Source: Achromobacter sp. Marseille-Q4962
GTDB lineage: Bacteria > Pseudomonadota > Gammaproteobacteria > Burkholderiales > Burkholderiaceae_B
Direction: 5' to 3'
NCBI RefSeq assembly: GCF_943737005.1
Contig: NZ_CALSFU010000006.1
Coordinates: forward strand, 151,806-215,805
DNA: 64,000 nt
In this document: positions 26,879 to 35,729 of the stretch, piece by piece
How positions within the stretch are numbered: position 1 is the first letter of the stretch
Layout: each line of letters opens with the position of its first letter
Position numbers and translations under genes: made by a program
The notes under the pieces: generated by a model
What the model saw: only the letters and a program-made list of their open reading frames with translations
Databases searched by the model: none
Told to the model about the DNA's origin: nothing

Positions 26879-27442
26879 ATGAAGCGGCTGGTCGTCGGCA
26901 TCACCGGCGCCACCGGCGCCCTGTACGCGGTGCGCATGCTGCAGGCGCTGCGCGGGGTGGACGACGTGGAATCGCATCTGGTGGTGTCGGCGTCGGGCGT
27001 GCTGAACATCAAGCACGAGCTCGGCATCGGCCGCCAGGAGGTTCACGCCCTGGCCGACCACGTGCACAGCGTGCGCGACGTGGGCGCCACGCTGGCCAGC
27101 GGCGCGTTCCAGACCGCGGGCATGGTGATCGTGCCCTGCTCCATGCGCACGCTGGCGGCGGTGGCGCACGGGCTTTCCGACAATCTCATCACGCGCGCGG
27201 CCGACGTGACGCTCAAGGAGCGCCGCCGGCTGGTGCTCATGGTGCGTGAAACGCCGTTCAACCTGGCGCACCTGCGCAACATGACGGCCATTACCGAAAT
27301 GGGCGGCATCGTGTTTCCGCCGCTGCCGGCGTTTTACCATCGGCCCGCCAGTATCGAGGAAATGGTGGACCACACCGTGGCACGCGTGCTGGAGCTCTTC
27401 GACATCCACGTGCCCGGTCCGCACTGGGAAGGCATGAAATAA
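26879..27442 (+). CDS. ubiX: Flavin prenyltransferase UbiX
   Basis: 187-residue enzyme that attaches a dimethylallyl unit to FMN, making the prenyl-FMN cofactor for UbiD decarboxylases. The FMN-binding start VVGITGATGALYAVRML, the catalytic-region VPCSMRTLAAVAHGLSDNLITRAADVTLKERR and the RETPFNLAHLRNM segment are all conserved. It is 7 bases after grxD and probably in the same operon. No ubiD is in the window. Confidence 0.96.
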   Translation: MKRLVVGITGATGALYAVRMLQALRGVDDVESHLVVSASGVLNIKHELGIGRQEVHALADHVHSVRDVGATLASGAFQTAGMVIVPCSMRTLAAVAHGLSDNLITRAADVTLKERRRLVLMVRETPFNLAHLRNMTAITEMGGIVFPPLPAFYHRPASIEEMVDHTVARVLELFDIHVPGPHWEGMK

Positions 27443-27470
27443 AAAGGCGGCGCCCGCGACATCGCGGGCG
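27440..27470 (-). terminator. Terminator between ubiX and DUF6817 gene
   Basis: CGCCCGCGA (27451-27459) pairs with TCGCGGGCG (27462-27470). On the minus strand the stem is followed by CCGCCTTTTT, so it mainly serves the minus-strand gene, whose stop lies 16 bases before it. It may also slow transcription from ubiX. Confidence 0.65.
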
Positions 27471-27485
27471 TCTTGCCATTCGGGC

Positions 27486-28559
27486 CTACTCCACCAGCCC
27501 CAGGCCGTTCAGGCCGCCCAGGTTTTCCGGCCACCGCCGGGCACGCGCGTTCTGCAGCTCGATGCGCGCCCACGCCATCCAGCCCGCCCATTCGATGCGC
27601 TTGTCCCAGGCCGTGCCCCAGGCCTGCAGCGCGGCCAGCCCCGCGGCCGCGTGGGCTTCGGCGGCTTCGAAGTCGCCGGCCGTGAGCGCGAGCTGGGCCA
27701 GCAGCAGCCGGGGCTCGCCCACCCAGGGGTTGTGCGCCACGGCGGCTTCCAGCATGTGGCGCGCGCTGTCCATTTCGGTGAGCGGGTGCATGCGCGTGAT
27801 GACCTGCCAGTAGAGCGCCGAGGCGGCGGCTTCATCGCGCGGGCCGAGCGTGGCGCGGCAGGCGTCGAAGGCGGGCGGAACCGGGATGCCGGTATCGGCG
27901 GGCATGGCCGACAGGGGCGCCAGCAGGCGCGAGAGCATGGACAGGATGTTGGCCGGCGGCTTGAGCGGGCCGGGCCAGATCGAGGCGGCCCAGTGCGGCC
28001 GCAGCTCGCGCCGTTGCTGCTGCGGATAGCCGGCGAAGATCTCGTCCTGCCAGCTGTGCCATTGTTCGCCGATGTCGGCGGCCGAGACCACGATGAAGGC
28101 CGCCACCTGGCGCGGCGTGAGCGTGAAGACCTGACCGTCCGCGGCTTCCAGCCGCATGCCCTGCGGGCCGGCGCCCTGGCCGGCGAGCACGGCCTGCACG
28201 AAGCGGGTGCGCGGCATGGCGCAGAACAGGCTGACCCATTCTTCCGCCTCGTCGCCCAGGCATGCGCGCAGCGCGCTGCGTTCGCGCTCGCGGTCGAACA
28301 GGGTGAGGTCCACGTATTCGTTGCCGTACACGCTGTGGAAGAGCCCCAGCAGCCGCACTTCGCGCGGCTGGTTCCACAGCGCCAGGGTGCGGTAGACGCC
28401 CAGCAGGTGGTGTTTGAACGTGCCGGCCTTGTGCCAGTCTTCGCCCGCGCTGCGGGCAAAGAGCAGGTCCAGCAGAGCGGGCAGATCGGCGTCCACGGCG
28501 GCGTAGTGGTCGGAGAGCAGGGCGCGCGCGTGCGGATGGAGTTCGGGGCTGGCTGTCAT
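27486..28559 (-). CDS. DUF6817-type protein with HD-like N-terminal domain
   Basis: 357-residue cytoplasmic protein. The N-terminal half has an HD-like pattern (KAGTFKHHLLGVYRTL, EVRLLGLFHSVYGNEYV) as in DUF6817. The C-terminal third has TPR-like helices (PRLLLAQLALTAGDFEAAEAHAAAG, ALQAWGTAWDKRIEWAGW). The family has no established function. It is a single gene, convergent with ubiX across a terminator. Confidence 0.7.
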   Translation of the reverse strand: MTASPELHPHARALLSDHYAAVDADLPALLDLLFARSAGEDWHKAGTFKHHLLGVYRTLALWNQPREVRLLGLFHSVYGNEYVDLTLFDRERERSALRACLGDEAEEWVSLFCAMPRTRFVQAVLAGQGAGPQGMRLEAADGQVFTLTPRQVAAFIVVSAADIGEQWHSWQDEIFAGYPQQQRRELRPHWAASIWPGPLKPPANILSMLSRLLAPLSAMPADTGIPVPPAFDACRATLGPRDEAAASALYWQVITRMHPLTEMDSARHMLEAAVAHNPWVGEPRLLLAQLALTAGDFEAAEAHAAAGLAALQAWGTAWDKRIEWAGWMAWARIELQNARARRWPENLGGLNGLGLVE

Positions 28560-28728
28560 GGCGGGATGGCGTGGTGAAAATCAGGCGCTATTGTGTCGCG
28601 ATCGCGGCGGGCTGTCATGGCGCGCCGCTATATATGCAAATCCGCATATCAATATGAAAATTCATCGCTTCTGGTTTTGATGGGCGGTCACTAGAATCGC
28701 TGCTCGACTTTCTCTTTGCGAGTACAGC

Positions 28729-29520
28729 ATGCGTCTACGCCGCTTCCTGGTCCTTTCCGCCGCTTTCCTGGGCTTTGCCGCCGCCGCCCACGCGCAGGAT
28801 GCCGAACTCAAGGTGGGGGTGACGGTGGGGCCGCACGCGCAGATCGGCGAGGTGGCGCGCGAAGTGGCCGCGCGCGACGGCCTGAAGGTGAAGCTGGTGG
28901 AGTTCAGCGATTTCATCCAGCCCAACGCGGCGCTGGACGCCAAGGAGCTGGATCTCAACATTTACCAGCACAAGCCTTTCCTGGACGCGCAGAACCAGGC
29001 GCGCGGCTACCACCTGGTGCCCGTGGCCACCGCCGTGGTGCAGCAGATGGGCATCTACTCCAGGCGCGTGAAGTCGCTGGACGAGCTGCCCCAGGGCGCC
29101 AAGGTGGCCATTCCCAACGATCCCACCAACGGCGCGCGCGCCTTGCTGGTGCTGCAGGCCGCCAAGCTCATCACGCTCAAGCCGGGCGTGACCGTCAACG
29201 CGTCGCTGTTCGACGTGGCCGAGAACCCCAAGAAGCTGAAGTTCGTCGAGATCGAGGCCGCCCAGCTGCCGCACTCGCTCAAGGACGTGGACGCGGCGGC
29301 GGTGAATTCGGCCTACGCCATTCCCGCCGGCCTGTCGCCCGCCAAGGACGCGCTCGCGCTGGAAAGCAAGGACGCGCCCTTCGCGCCGGTGGTCATCGCC
29401 GCCCGCGAAGACAACAAGAACGATCCGCGCATCGCGCGCTTCATCAAGGCGTACCAGTCCGACGAGGTGAAGGCCTTTGTCGCCAGGCAGTTTCCGGGCG
29501 CGTACTCCACGTCCTGGTGA
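28729..29520 (+). CDS. metQ: MetQ/NlpA-family substrate-binding protein
   Basis: Periplasmic binding protein of an ABC importer, usually for methionine. It has 263 residues. The signal peptide ends at AAHAQ, and no lipobox Cys is present, so it would be soluble rather than a lipoprotein. Family segments are FSDFIQPNAALDAKELDLNIYQHKPFLD, KVAIPNDPTNGARALLVLQAAKLI and SAYAIPAGLSPAKDAL. No metN or metI gene is adjacent, so it must use a permease encoded elsewhere. Upstream DNA at 28630-28680 is AT-rich and likely holds its promoter. Confidence 0.9.
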   Translation: MRLRRFLVLSAAFLGFAAAAHAQDAELKVGVTVGPHAQIGEVAREVAARDGLKVKLVEFSDFIQPNAALDAKELDLNIYQHKPFLDAQNQARGYHLVPVATAVVQQMGIYSRRVKSLDELPQGAKVAIPNDPTNGARALLVLQAAKLITLKPGVTVNASLFDVAENPKKLKFVEIEAAQLPHSLKDVDAAAVNSAYAIPAGLSPAKDALALESKDAPFAPVVIAAREDNKNDPRIARFIKAYQSDEVKAFVARQFPGAYSTSW

Positions 29521-29554
29521 TCCTGCGCGTCGGGCGTACTTGCCCGTCAGCCCG

Positions 29555-29826
29555 CCGTTCCCTGTCCGTCGCGCAGGACGCCTCGTCCGACGCCGGGAAT
29601 GCCGCGGCGATGGCGCCGGGCGTGAGGCCGGGTTCCATCTGATGAGCACCGTGTCCGCGATGCGCGGATCCACGGGCCGCGCCTCGCGTCCCGGGATCTG
29701 CAGGATCATGACTTCGGTAAAGGTTTTCTTGCCGATCCGCTCGCTCACGAGGTCTTTGTCCCGGTAGCTGATGCCGGCCAGGTGGTGGCCGCAAAGGCGG
29801 GTTTCGGGGCGTTCGCGGGTGCTCAT
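29555..29826 (-). pseudogene. N-terminal remnant of a citryl-CoA-lyase/citrate-synthase-like gene
   Basis: From an ATG at 29826 the minus strand reads MSTRERPETRLC, then YRDKDLVSERIGKKTFTEVM and LQIPGREA, matching the start of citrate-synthase-like citryl-CoA lyases. About 65 codons in, the match moves to another frame (LTPGAIAAAF, as in LTPSAIAARL) and then ends. The rest of the ~270-residue protein is missing, so this is a frameshifted 5' fragment. Confidence 0.6.
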
Positions 29827-30066
29827 GTCGTCCCCCTTCAGCGCGGCGCCGCGCACGGCGTTTTTCAGCGCCTTGCCCACGCACGAGCGGGGCGGGCCGC
29901 GACGCCACCGGCTATCCGCGGCTGACGGGTCAGCGTGTCCAGCCTGATCGGCCGCATGCAGGCGGCGCGCCAGCGCGCCATCGCCGGGCTGATACGCCGG
30001 CGGCTCGCGCCGGCATCGGGCCCAGCCGGGCGGCGGGCGAGGGACGCCGACCGGCCCGCCCGGGGC
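29827..30066. other. Gene-free stretch before the sulfite reductase block
   Basis: About 240 bases, GC-rich, with no open frame that I can support and no clear promoter or hairpin. It follows the lyase remnant and is probably the degraded flank of the same lost gene region. Confidence 0.4.
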
Positions 30067-30597
30067 TCAGGGAGCGGGGTAGCTCTTCTGGTAGTGCACC
30101 GTGAAGGTCTTGAAGGCGTTGAGCGCCTTGTGCGGATCGTGCCCCGGCTTGACCAGGAAACTGTCGAAACCCACGCGCGCCTGGTAGTGGATGGTGTCGA
30201 TCATGACGTCGCCCACGGCGCGCAGCTCGCCTTTCCAGCCATAGCGCTTGCGCAGCAGTTGCGCAAGCGAGTAGCCGCGGCCGTCCGTGTAGACGGGAAA
30301 GTCGATGGCGATGAAGGCGATGCCCTGCGGATCGAGCTTGCCGTCGTCGTCGGCCAGCTCGCGCAGGTCGGCATCGGGCTCCAGCAGGATGGCCACCGGA
30401 TGCCGGTGCCGGCGCAGCGCCGCGCGCGAGGACTTCCAGGTCTTGAGCGGCACGATCCAGCCGGGCTGGTCGTCGGGCAGCTGTCCTTCGGCGGGCACTT
30501 CGGGCTCGGGCGTGAAGCGCCGGGCCGTGTCCTGCTGCAGCGCACCGCCGCGGATCAGGTGCGGGCCGGGGGCGTCGTGGGCATAGACTTCAGGCAT
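30067..30597 (-). CDS. DUF934 protein, sulfite-reduction accessory
   Basis: 176-residue protein of the DUF934 family, which is consistently found beside sulfite reductase in beta- and gamma-proteobacteria. Conserved pieces are GWIVPLKTWKSSRAAL, IAIDFPVYTDGRGYSLAQLLRKRYGWKGELRAVGDVMID and ARVGFDSFLVK. The gene overlaps the end of the reductase gene by 8 bases, so the two are translationally coupled. A role in electron supply or assembly for the reductase is inferred from this context only. Confidence 0.88.
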   Translation of the reverse strand: MPEVYAHDAPGPHLIRGGALQQDTARRFTPEPEVPAEGQLPDDQPGWIVPLKTWKSSRAALRRHRHPVAILLEPDADLRELADDDGKLDPQGIAFIAIDFPVYTDGRGYSLAQLLRKRYGWKGELRAVGDVMIDTIHYQARVGFDSFLVKPGHDPHKALNAFKTFTVHYQKSYPAP

Positions 30598-32344
30598 GGA
30601 CGGCCTCCTGGGGCTGTGCGGGCCGGGCCACGGCCGGGTCGGCGTATACGTCGCGCTTGAAGGGATCGATGCCGACGCGGTCCACCACGTCGATGAAGCG
30701 TTCTTCTTCGCTGTCGCGCAGCGCGAGGTAGGTGCGGATCAGGCGCTCGACCACGTCGGGCACCTGGTCGCGCGCGAAGGAGGGGCCGATGATGCGGCCT
30801 ATCGCCGCGCCGCCGCCGTTCAGGGATTCGAGGTCGGGCAGCGGGTGCGCCGCGCCGCTCTGGCGGCCGCCCAGGGTGACCTGGTACCACTCCTCGCCGG
30901 CCTTGTCCACGCCCAGGATGCCGATGTGGCCGACGTGGTGGTGGCCGCAGGAGTTGATGCAGCCCGAGATGTTGAGGTCCAGTTCGCCGATCTCGAACAG
31001 GTAGTCCAGGTCGTCGAACCGGCGCTGGATGGCTTCGGCCACCGGAATCGAAACCGCGTTGGCCAGCGCGCAGAAGTCGCCGCCGGGACAGGCGATGATG
31101 TTGGTGAGCAGCCCGATGTTGGGCGTGGCGAGATTGAGGGCCTCGAGCTTGCGCCAGAGTTCGGGCAGCCGCGCGCGGCGCACGTCGGGCAGGATCAGGT
31201 TCTGCTCGTGGGAGACGCGCATTTCGCCGAAGCCGTATTCGTCGGCCAGTGCGGCCACGGCGTCCATCTGGTCGGCCGTGATGTCGCCGGGCGGCGAGCC
31301 GGTGGGCTTGAGCGACAGCGTGACGGCGGCGTAGCCGGGCTGCCGGTGGGCGTGCACGTTGGTGCGCAGCCAGCGCGCGTAGCGCTTGTCGGCCGCGGCG
31401 AGCGCCGCCTGCTCCGTCTCGGCCTGCGCGGCTTGCTGCGCGGCGGCCGGGTCGTACTGCGGCCAGGTGAAGCGGCCGGCGATCTCGTCCACGAAGGCCT
31501 GCGTGAGGGTGTCGGGGCCGCCGCGCGTGAGCTGCCACTGCTCTTCGACCTGCTCGGCGAAGACCTCGGGCGTCAGTTCCTTGACCAGGATCTTGATGCG
31601 GGCCTTGAACTTGTTGTCGCGCCGGCCGTGCAGGTTGTAGACGCGCAGCACGGCCTGCAGGTAGGTGAGCAGGTCGGCCCAGGCCACGAAGGGCTTGATG
31701 AGCTTGCCGGTAATAGGCGTGCGGCCCAGGCCGCCGCCCACCCAGACGCGAAAGCCCACTTCGCCGTCGCGCTCCACGGCCTGCAGGCCGATGTCGTGCA
31801 CGCCCACGGCGGCGCGGTCTTGCACCGCGCCGCTGACGGCGATCTTGAACTTGCGCGGCAGGAAGGCGAATTCGGGGTGCAGCGTGGACCATTGGCGGAT
31901 GATCTCGCACCACACCAGCGGGTTGACCAGCTCGTCGGGCGCCACGCCGGCGAAGTGGTCGGTCGTCGTGTTGCGGATGCAGTTGCCGCTGGTCTGGATG
32001 GAATGCATCTGCACCGTGGCCAGCTCGGCCAGGATGTCGGGCACGTCTTCGAGGCGCGGCCAGTTGAACTGCATGTTCTGGCGCGTGCTGAAGTGGCCGT
32101 AGCCGCGGTCCCATTTGCGCGCGATGTGCGCCAGCGTGCGCAGCTGGCGCGAGGCCAGCATGCCGTAGGGTATGGCGATGCGCAGCATGGGCGCATGGCG
32201 CTGGATATACAGTCCGTTCTGCAGGCGCAGGGTGCGGAATTCGTCCTCGCTGAGCTGCCCGTCGAGAAAGCGGCGCGTCTGGTCTCTGAACTGCGCCACG
32301 CGCTCCTCGACGAGCTGCTGGTCGACGGGGTCATACACGTACAT
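30590..32344 (-). CDS. cysI: Siroheme/4Fe-4S nitrite-sulfite reductase (CysI-like)
   Basis: 584-residue assimilatory sulfite reductase haemoprotein. The cluster/siroheme ligands are seen as Cys-x5-Cys (ACPGGDFC) and Cys-x3-Cys (GCINSCGHHHVG). The two-fold repeated structure shows in HFSTRQNMQFNWPRLEDVPDILAEL and EYGFGEMRVSHEQNLILPDV. No flavoprotein subunit CysJ is near, so electrons probably come from ferredoxin or another donor. The partner DUF934 gene overlaps its 3' end. A LysR gene 145 bases upstream on the same strand, and the AT-rich segment at 32468-32490, suggest separate promoter control. Confidence 0.93.
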   Translation of the reverse strand: MYVYDPVDQQLVEERVAQFRDQTRRFLDGQLSEDEFRTLRLQNGLYIQRHAPMLRIAIPYGMLASRQLRTLAHIARKWDRGYGHFSTRQNMQFNWPRLEDVPDILAELATVQMHSIQTSGNCIRNTTTDHFAGVAPDELVNPLVWCEIIRQWSTLHPEFAFLPRKFKIAVSGAVQDRAAVGVHDIGLQAVERDGEVGFRVWVGGGLGRTPITGKLIKPFVAWADLLTYLQAVLRVYNLHGRRDNKFKARIKILVKELTPEVFAEQVEEQWQLTRGGPDTLTQAFVDEIAGRFTWPQYDPAAAQQAAQAETEQAALAAADKRYARWLRTNVHAHRQPGYAAVTLSLKPTGSPPGDITADQMDAVAALADEYGFGEMRVSHEQNLILPDVRRARLPELWRKLEALNLATPNIGLLTNIIACPGGDFCALANAVSIPVAEAIQRRFDDLDYLFEIGELDLNISGCINSCGHHHVGHIGILGVDKAGEEWYQVTLGGRQSGAAHPLPDLESLNGGGAAIGRIIGPSFARDQVPDVVERLIRTYLALRDSEEERFIDVVDRVGIDPFKRDVYADPAVARPAQPQEAVHA

Positions 32345-32489
32345 GTCTACTGCCCTTGATGTCTGGTCGGCGCGCGGCCCGGCTGGGGCGCAACGCGCAA
32401 GTCCGCCGTGCGGCGCCCGGGCGGGCAGGCGGGATTCATAACCGTAACAGCGAGGGCGCGTGGGCGTCTAAGTCATTCTCGTAATAAGG

Positions 32490-33404
32490 TCATGCGCCGG
32501 CCCCGCCGATGCCGCGCACAATGTGGTCCAGCAGTTCTCGCGCGGCCGGGGACACATGACGGCCGGCTCGGCTGAGCACCTGCAGGCTGCCCTGGTTGAG
32601 AATGGGATTGGCCAGCGGCAGGCTGGCCAGCTGCCGCGCCTGCAGGTCCACGGCCACGGCGATGGGCGGGGTGAGCGCGTAGCCGATGCCGGCGGCGGCG
32701 AACTGCCACAGCGCCTTGAACGACGAAGTGGTGAGCACGTTGGGCAGCCGCACCTGCTCGCTGATCTCCGCCGCCTGCACGTGCTGGCGCACCCCGAAAC
32801 CCTCCTGCATGGCGGCGCCCGGATAGACGGCGAGGTCGGCCAGCCGCAGCGGACGGCCCAGGCGGGTGAGCGGGTGGTCCTGGCGCACGATGGCGCGGAT
32901 GGGCTCGGGCCGGCTGTAGTGCGTGCGCAGGCGCGCATCGCTGGGCGGCTGGAACACCAGGCCGATGTAAGCGCGGTCGTCCAGGAGGCGCTGCACGATG
33001 TCGGTGGTGCGGGCCACGTCGATGTCCAGCGTGACTTCGGGGTGGCTGCGCCAGTAGCCGGGCAGCACGCGGTCGAACATGAGCTCCACGAAGCCCTCGC
33101 CCAGCGCCAGGTCGATATGGCCCCGTTCGGCCTTGCGCAGGCTGTCGATCTCGGAGAAGAAGCTCTCCTGGATATCTTGCTGGCGCTTCACGTAGCGCGC
33201 CAGGATATGGCCGGCCTCGGTGGGCGCCACGCCCCGCCCGCGCCGCTCGAACAGGGCGATGCCGCAGTCCCGCTCCAGGGCGACGATGGCCCGGCTGACG
33301 GCGGACGGGTCCATGTCCAGCGCCTCGGCCGCCCCGCGCACCGAGCCCCGGCTCATGACCTGCATGAAATAGTGGGTGCGGCGGGCGTCGAGCGTTTCGT
33401 CCAT
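32490..33404 (-). CDS. LysR-family regulator divergent from DUF3100 transporter
   Basis: 304-residue regulator. The N-terminal helix-turn-helix (ARRTHYFMQVMSRGSVRGAAEALDMDPSAVSRAIVALERD, FERRGRGVAPTEAG) is followed by a LysR substrate-binding domain (HIDLALGEGFVELMFDRVLP; SSFKALWQFAAAGIGYALTPPIAV). The start ATG at 33404 follows GGAGATTCCC. A LysR-type dyad lies 66-82 bases upstream, between it and the divergent DUF3100 membrane-protein gene, so it probably controls that gene and itself. Confidence 0.88.
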   Translation of the reverse strand: MDETLDARRTHYFMQVMSRGSVRGAAEALDMDPSAVSRAIVALERDCGIALFERRGRGVAPTEAGHILARYVKRQQDIQESFFSEIDSLRKAERGHIDLALGEGFVELMFDRVLPGYWRSHPEVTLDIDVARTTDIVQRLLDDRAYIGLVFQPPSDARLRTHYSRPEPIRAIVRQDHPLTRLGRPLRLADLAVYPGAAMQEGFGVRQHVQAAEISEQVRLPNVLTTSSFKALWQFAAAGIGYALTPPIAVAVDLQARQLASLPLANPILNQGSLQVLSRAGRHVSPAARELLDHIVRGIGGAGA

Positions 33405-33469
33405 GGGAATCTCCGGTGCGGGGCTCCGGCGGGCTGAACATGCAGAATTTGCCGGTAAAGTGTTCTTCT

Positions 33470-33486
33470 GTTGCATTTTACGCAAC
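33470..33486. promoter_or_regulatory. LysR-type operator
   Basis: GTTGCATTTTACGCAAC is a dyad with 5-bp arms (GTTGC/GCAAC) around ATTTTAC, fitting the T-N11-A rule of LysR sites. It lies in the 261-base divergent region, 66 bases from the lysR start and 180 bases from the transporter start. Confidence 0.65.
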
Positions 33487-33665
33487 GCTAATGCCATCTG
33501 GCTGTCATGGTTGCGCGGCGGGCCCCTGGGCGAAAATTGCGCAGCCGGCGCGTCGCGTACCGGCGCCGGGCCGCGCATGCTCCATGCCGCCCGCCCGTTG
33601 CCCGCCCGGGGCCGCCGCCGGCCCCCGCGCGCCATTCATTTCATTCACGCATACAGGGGAATCCG

Positions 33666-35000
33666 ATGTCTCACGCCAGCCTGGGCCTGGCCGCGCCTTC
33701 CATGCCGCTATCCAGCCGCCTGCGCATGCTTGCCGCCATTTTGCTGGTGGTGGCGATTGCCGAGGCCATCGGCAGCGTTTCGTTTACCGTGGGGCCGGGC
33801 AAGATTGTGCTGCAGCCCATGCTGTGGGCGATTTTCGTCGGCGCGGTGGTGGCGGCCTTCGGCCAGCGCCTGCCCGCCGGCATGGGCGTGGATACCGCCA
33901 TGCAGGCGCGCATCAGCGGCTACCTGCCATACGCGCTGCTGCCGTTCCTCGCCAAGCTGGGTCTGATGGTCGGGGGGGCGCTGCCCCAGGTCCGCGAGGC
34001 CGGCTGGGCGCTGGTGTTCCAGGAGTTCGGCCATTTCTTCGGCACCATGGCCATCGGCCTGCCGCTGGCGCTGCTGCTGGGCATCAAGCGCGAGGCCATC
34101 GGCGCCACTTTCTCGGTGGGCCGCGAGCCCAGCCTGGCCATCATCGGCGAACGCTTCGGCATGAATTCGCCCGAAGGCCGCGGCGTCATGGCCGAGTACA
34201 TCACGGGCACGGTCATCGGCGCGCTGTTCGTGGCCCTGCTGGCCGGTTTCATCACCAGCCTGGGCATTTTCGACCCGCGTTCGCTCGCCATGGGCGCCGG
34301 CGTGGGCTCGGGCAGCATGATGGCGGCGGGCGTGGGGGCCATTGCTTCGCAGCAGACGCCCGACATGGCGCACCAGGTCGCGGCCCTGGCCGCTGCCGCC
34401 AATCTGCTCACGACCGTGGTGGGCGTGTACTTCACGCTTTTCATTTCGCTGCCCACCACGATCTGGCTCTATGGCCGGCTGGAGCCGGTGCTGGGCCGCT
34501 TTTCGCGCGGCAAGGCGCAGTCGGCCGCCGCCGCGGATGCCGGCGCCGGGGCGGCGGCGCATGCGGTGAAACTGGGCTTCGGCGACCGCCTCACGGCCTA
34601 CGTGGTGTGCGGCCTCTTCACGCTGGTGGGCAACCAGCTCGGCTACAAGGTGCCGGTCCTGGATGCGCTGCCCGGCATGGCCATCATCGTGCTGCTGGTG
34701 GTCATCACCGACCTGCTGCTGCGCCTGGCGCCCAGGCTGCCCGCGGTGTTCGTGCTCTCCGTGCTGGCCATGACGGCCGGCTGCCCGGGTGTGCTGCCGT
34801 ATTCCGACCAGGTCATCGCGCTGGTCAACAAGGTGAACTTCCTGCCTTTTACGACGGTCATCCTGGCCATGGCGGGCTTGTCCATCCTCAAAGACCTGCC
34901 GGCTTTCCGCAAGCTGGGCTGGAAAATCGTGGTGGTGTCGCTGGCCGCCAACGCGGGCACCTTCCTGGGCGCGACGATGATCGCGGAGTTCTTCCACTGA
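33666..35000 (+). CDS. DUF3100 integral membrane protein
   Basis: 444-residue inner-membrane protein with about eleven hydrophobic segments, of the DUF3100 family. Conserved-looking pieces are EFGHFFGTMAIGLPLALLLGIKREAIGATFSVGREPSLAIIGERFGMNS and GAGVGSGSMMAAGVGAIASQQ, which resemble carrier folds with broken helices. The family is presumed to transport organic acids but has no proven substrate. The start ATG at 33666 follows AGGGGAATCCG. It is divergent from a LysR gene with a LysR box between, typical of substrate-induced uptake. Confidence 0.82.
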   Translation: MSHASLGLAAPSMPLSSRLRMLAAILLVVAIAEAIGSVSFTVGPGKIVLQPMLWAIFVGAVVAAFGQRLPAGMGVDTAMQARISGYLPYALLPFLAKLGLMVGGALPQVREAGWALVFQEFGHFFGTMAIGLPLALLLGIKREAIGATFSVGREPSLAIIGERFGMNSPEGRGVMAEYITGTVIGALFVALLAGFITSLGIFDPRSLAMGAGVGSGSMMAAGVGAIASQQTPDMAHQVAALAAAANLLTTVVGVYFTLFISLPTTIWLYGRLEPVLGRFSRGKAQSAAAADAGAGAAAHAVKLGFGDRLTAYVVCGLFTLVGNQLGYKVPVLDALPGMAIIVLLVVITDLLLRLAPRLPAVFVLSVLAMTAGCPGVLPYSDQVIALVNKVNFLPFTTVILAMAGLSILKDLPAFRKLGWKIVVVSLAANAGTFLGATMIAEFFH

Positions 35001-35064
35001 CCAAGCGACGCGCGCCGCGGATGCGCGCGGCGCGCGCGATCCCCCGGTGGAGACCGCCGGGCGT

Positions 35065-35622
35065 TCAGGGGCGAAGACGAGAGTTCGCGGGCGCGCGATG
35101 GCGCGCCTCGTCGGTTACGTTCTCGAGCGCGCCGACATTCGCCACCGCCGCCACGTCCGCGCCGGCCGCCTTCAGGGCGGCCGTTGCCATTTGCAGCACC
35201 GGCGGATTGGCCATGGCGACCCGGTAGGGCTGCAGCGGCGCCAGCCCTTCCAGCGTGCCGAGGTCGTTGGCGGCGTGGGCGCGCTGCGCCTGCGCGGCTT
35301 CTTCCACCGCCCGGCGCAGGCGCGTATCGGCATAATCGTCGCGCAGCGCGTCGAGCGCGGGGGCCAGCGGAATCGCGGCCCGGGCGGAGGCGGACGCGAG
35401 CGGAGCCCCGGCGTGCGCGGCAGCCCCCGGGCCGTCGGCCGCGCCGGCGCGCTCGGCGCGCCAGGCCGGCTGTGCGCGGGCCGGATGGCGGATGCGCCCG
35501 GCGCCGCGTTGCGCGGACGGCGCGCCGGCCTCTGCCGCGGCGCGGGCGTCTTGGGCCGCGGCCAGCCGGGGCAGGACGGCGGGGGCGATGCGGGGGATGG
35601 GGGAAAGCGCGGTCAAGACCAT
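35065..35622 (-). CDS. Hypothetical protein
   Basis: 185 residues, Ala/Arg-rich. The first 75 residues are low complexity. The second half looks folded and helical (LDALRDDYADTRLRRAVEEAAQ, PPVLQMATAALKAAGADVAAV). No signal peptide or known motif is visible. It lies alone between DUF3100 and the GST gene. It is a plausible gene by frame usage, but could be spurious in this GC-rich DNA. Confidence 0.45.
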   Translation of the reverse strand: MVLTALSPIPRIAPAVLPRLAAAQDARAAAEAGAPSAQRGAGRIRHPARAQPAWRAERAGAADGPGAAAHAGAPLASASARAAIPLAPALDALRDDYADTRLRRAVEEAAQAQRAHAANDLGTLEGLAPLQPYRVAMANPPVLQMATAALKAAGADVAAVANVGALENVTDEARHRAPANSRLRP

Positions 35623-35729
35623 GCTGTGCTCCCTGTGCGTTGCGCCTGCCTGTCAGGGTAGCAGGCGGGCCGGGCCGCGTTAAGCCCCCCGCTCGGTCCG
35701 CCGCTTTCCGCCCGCCGTGCCGCCGCCGT

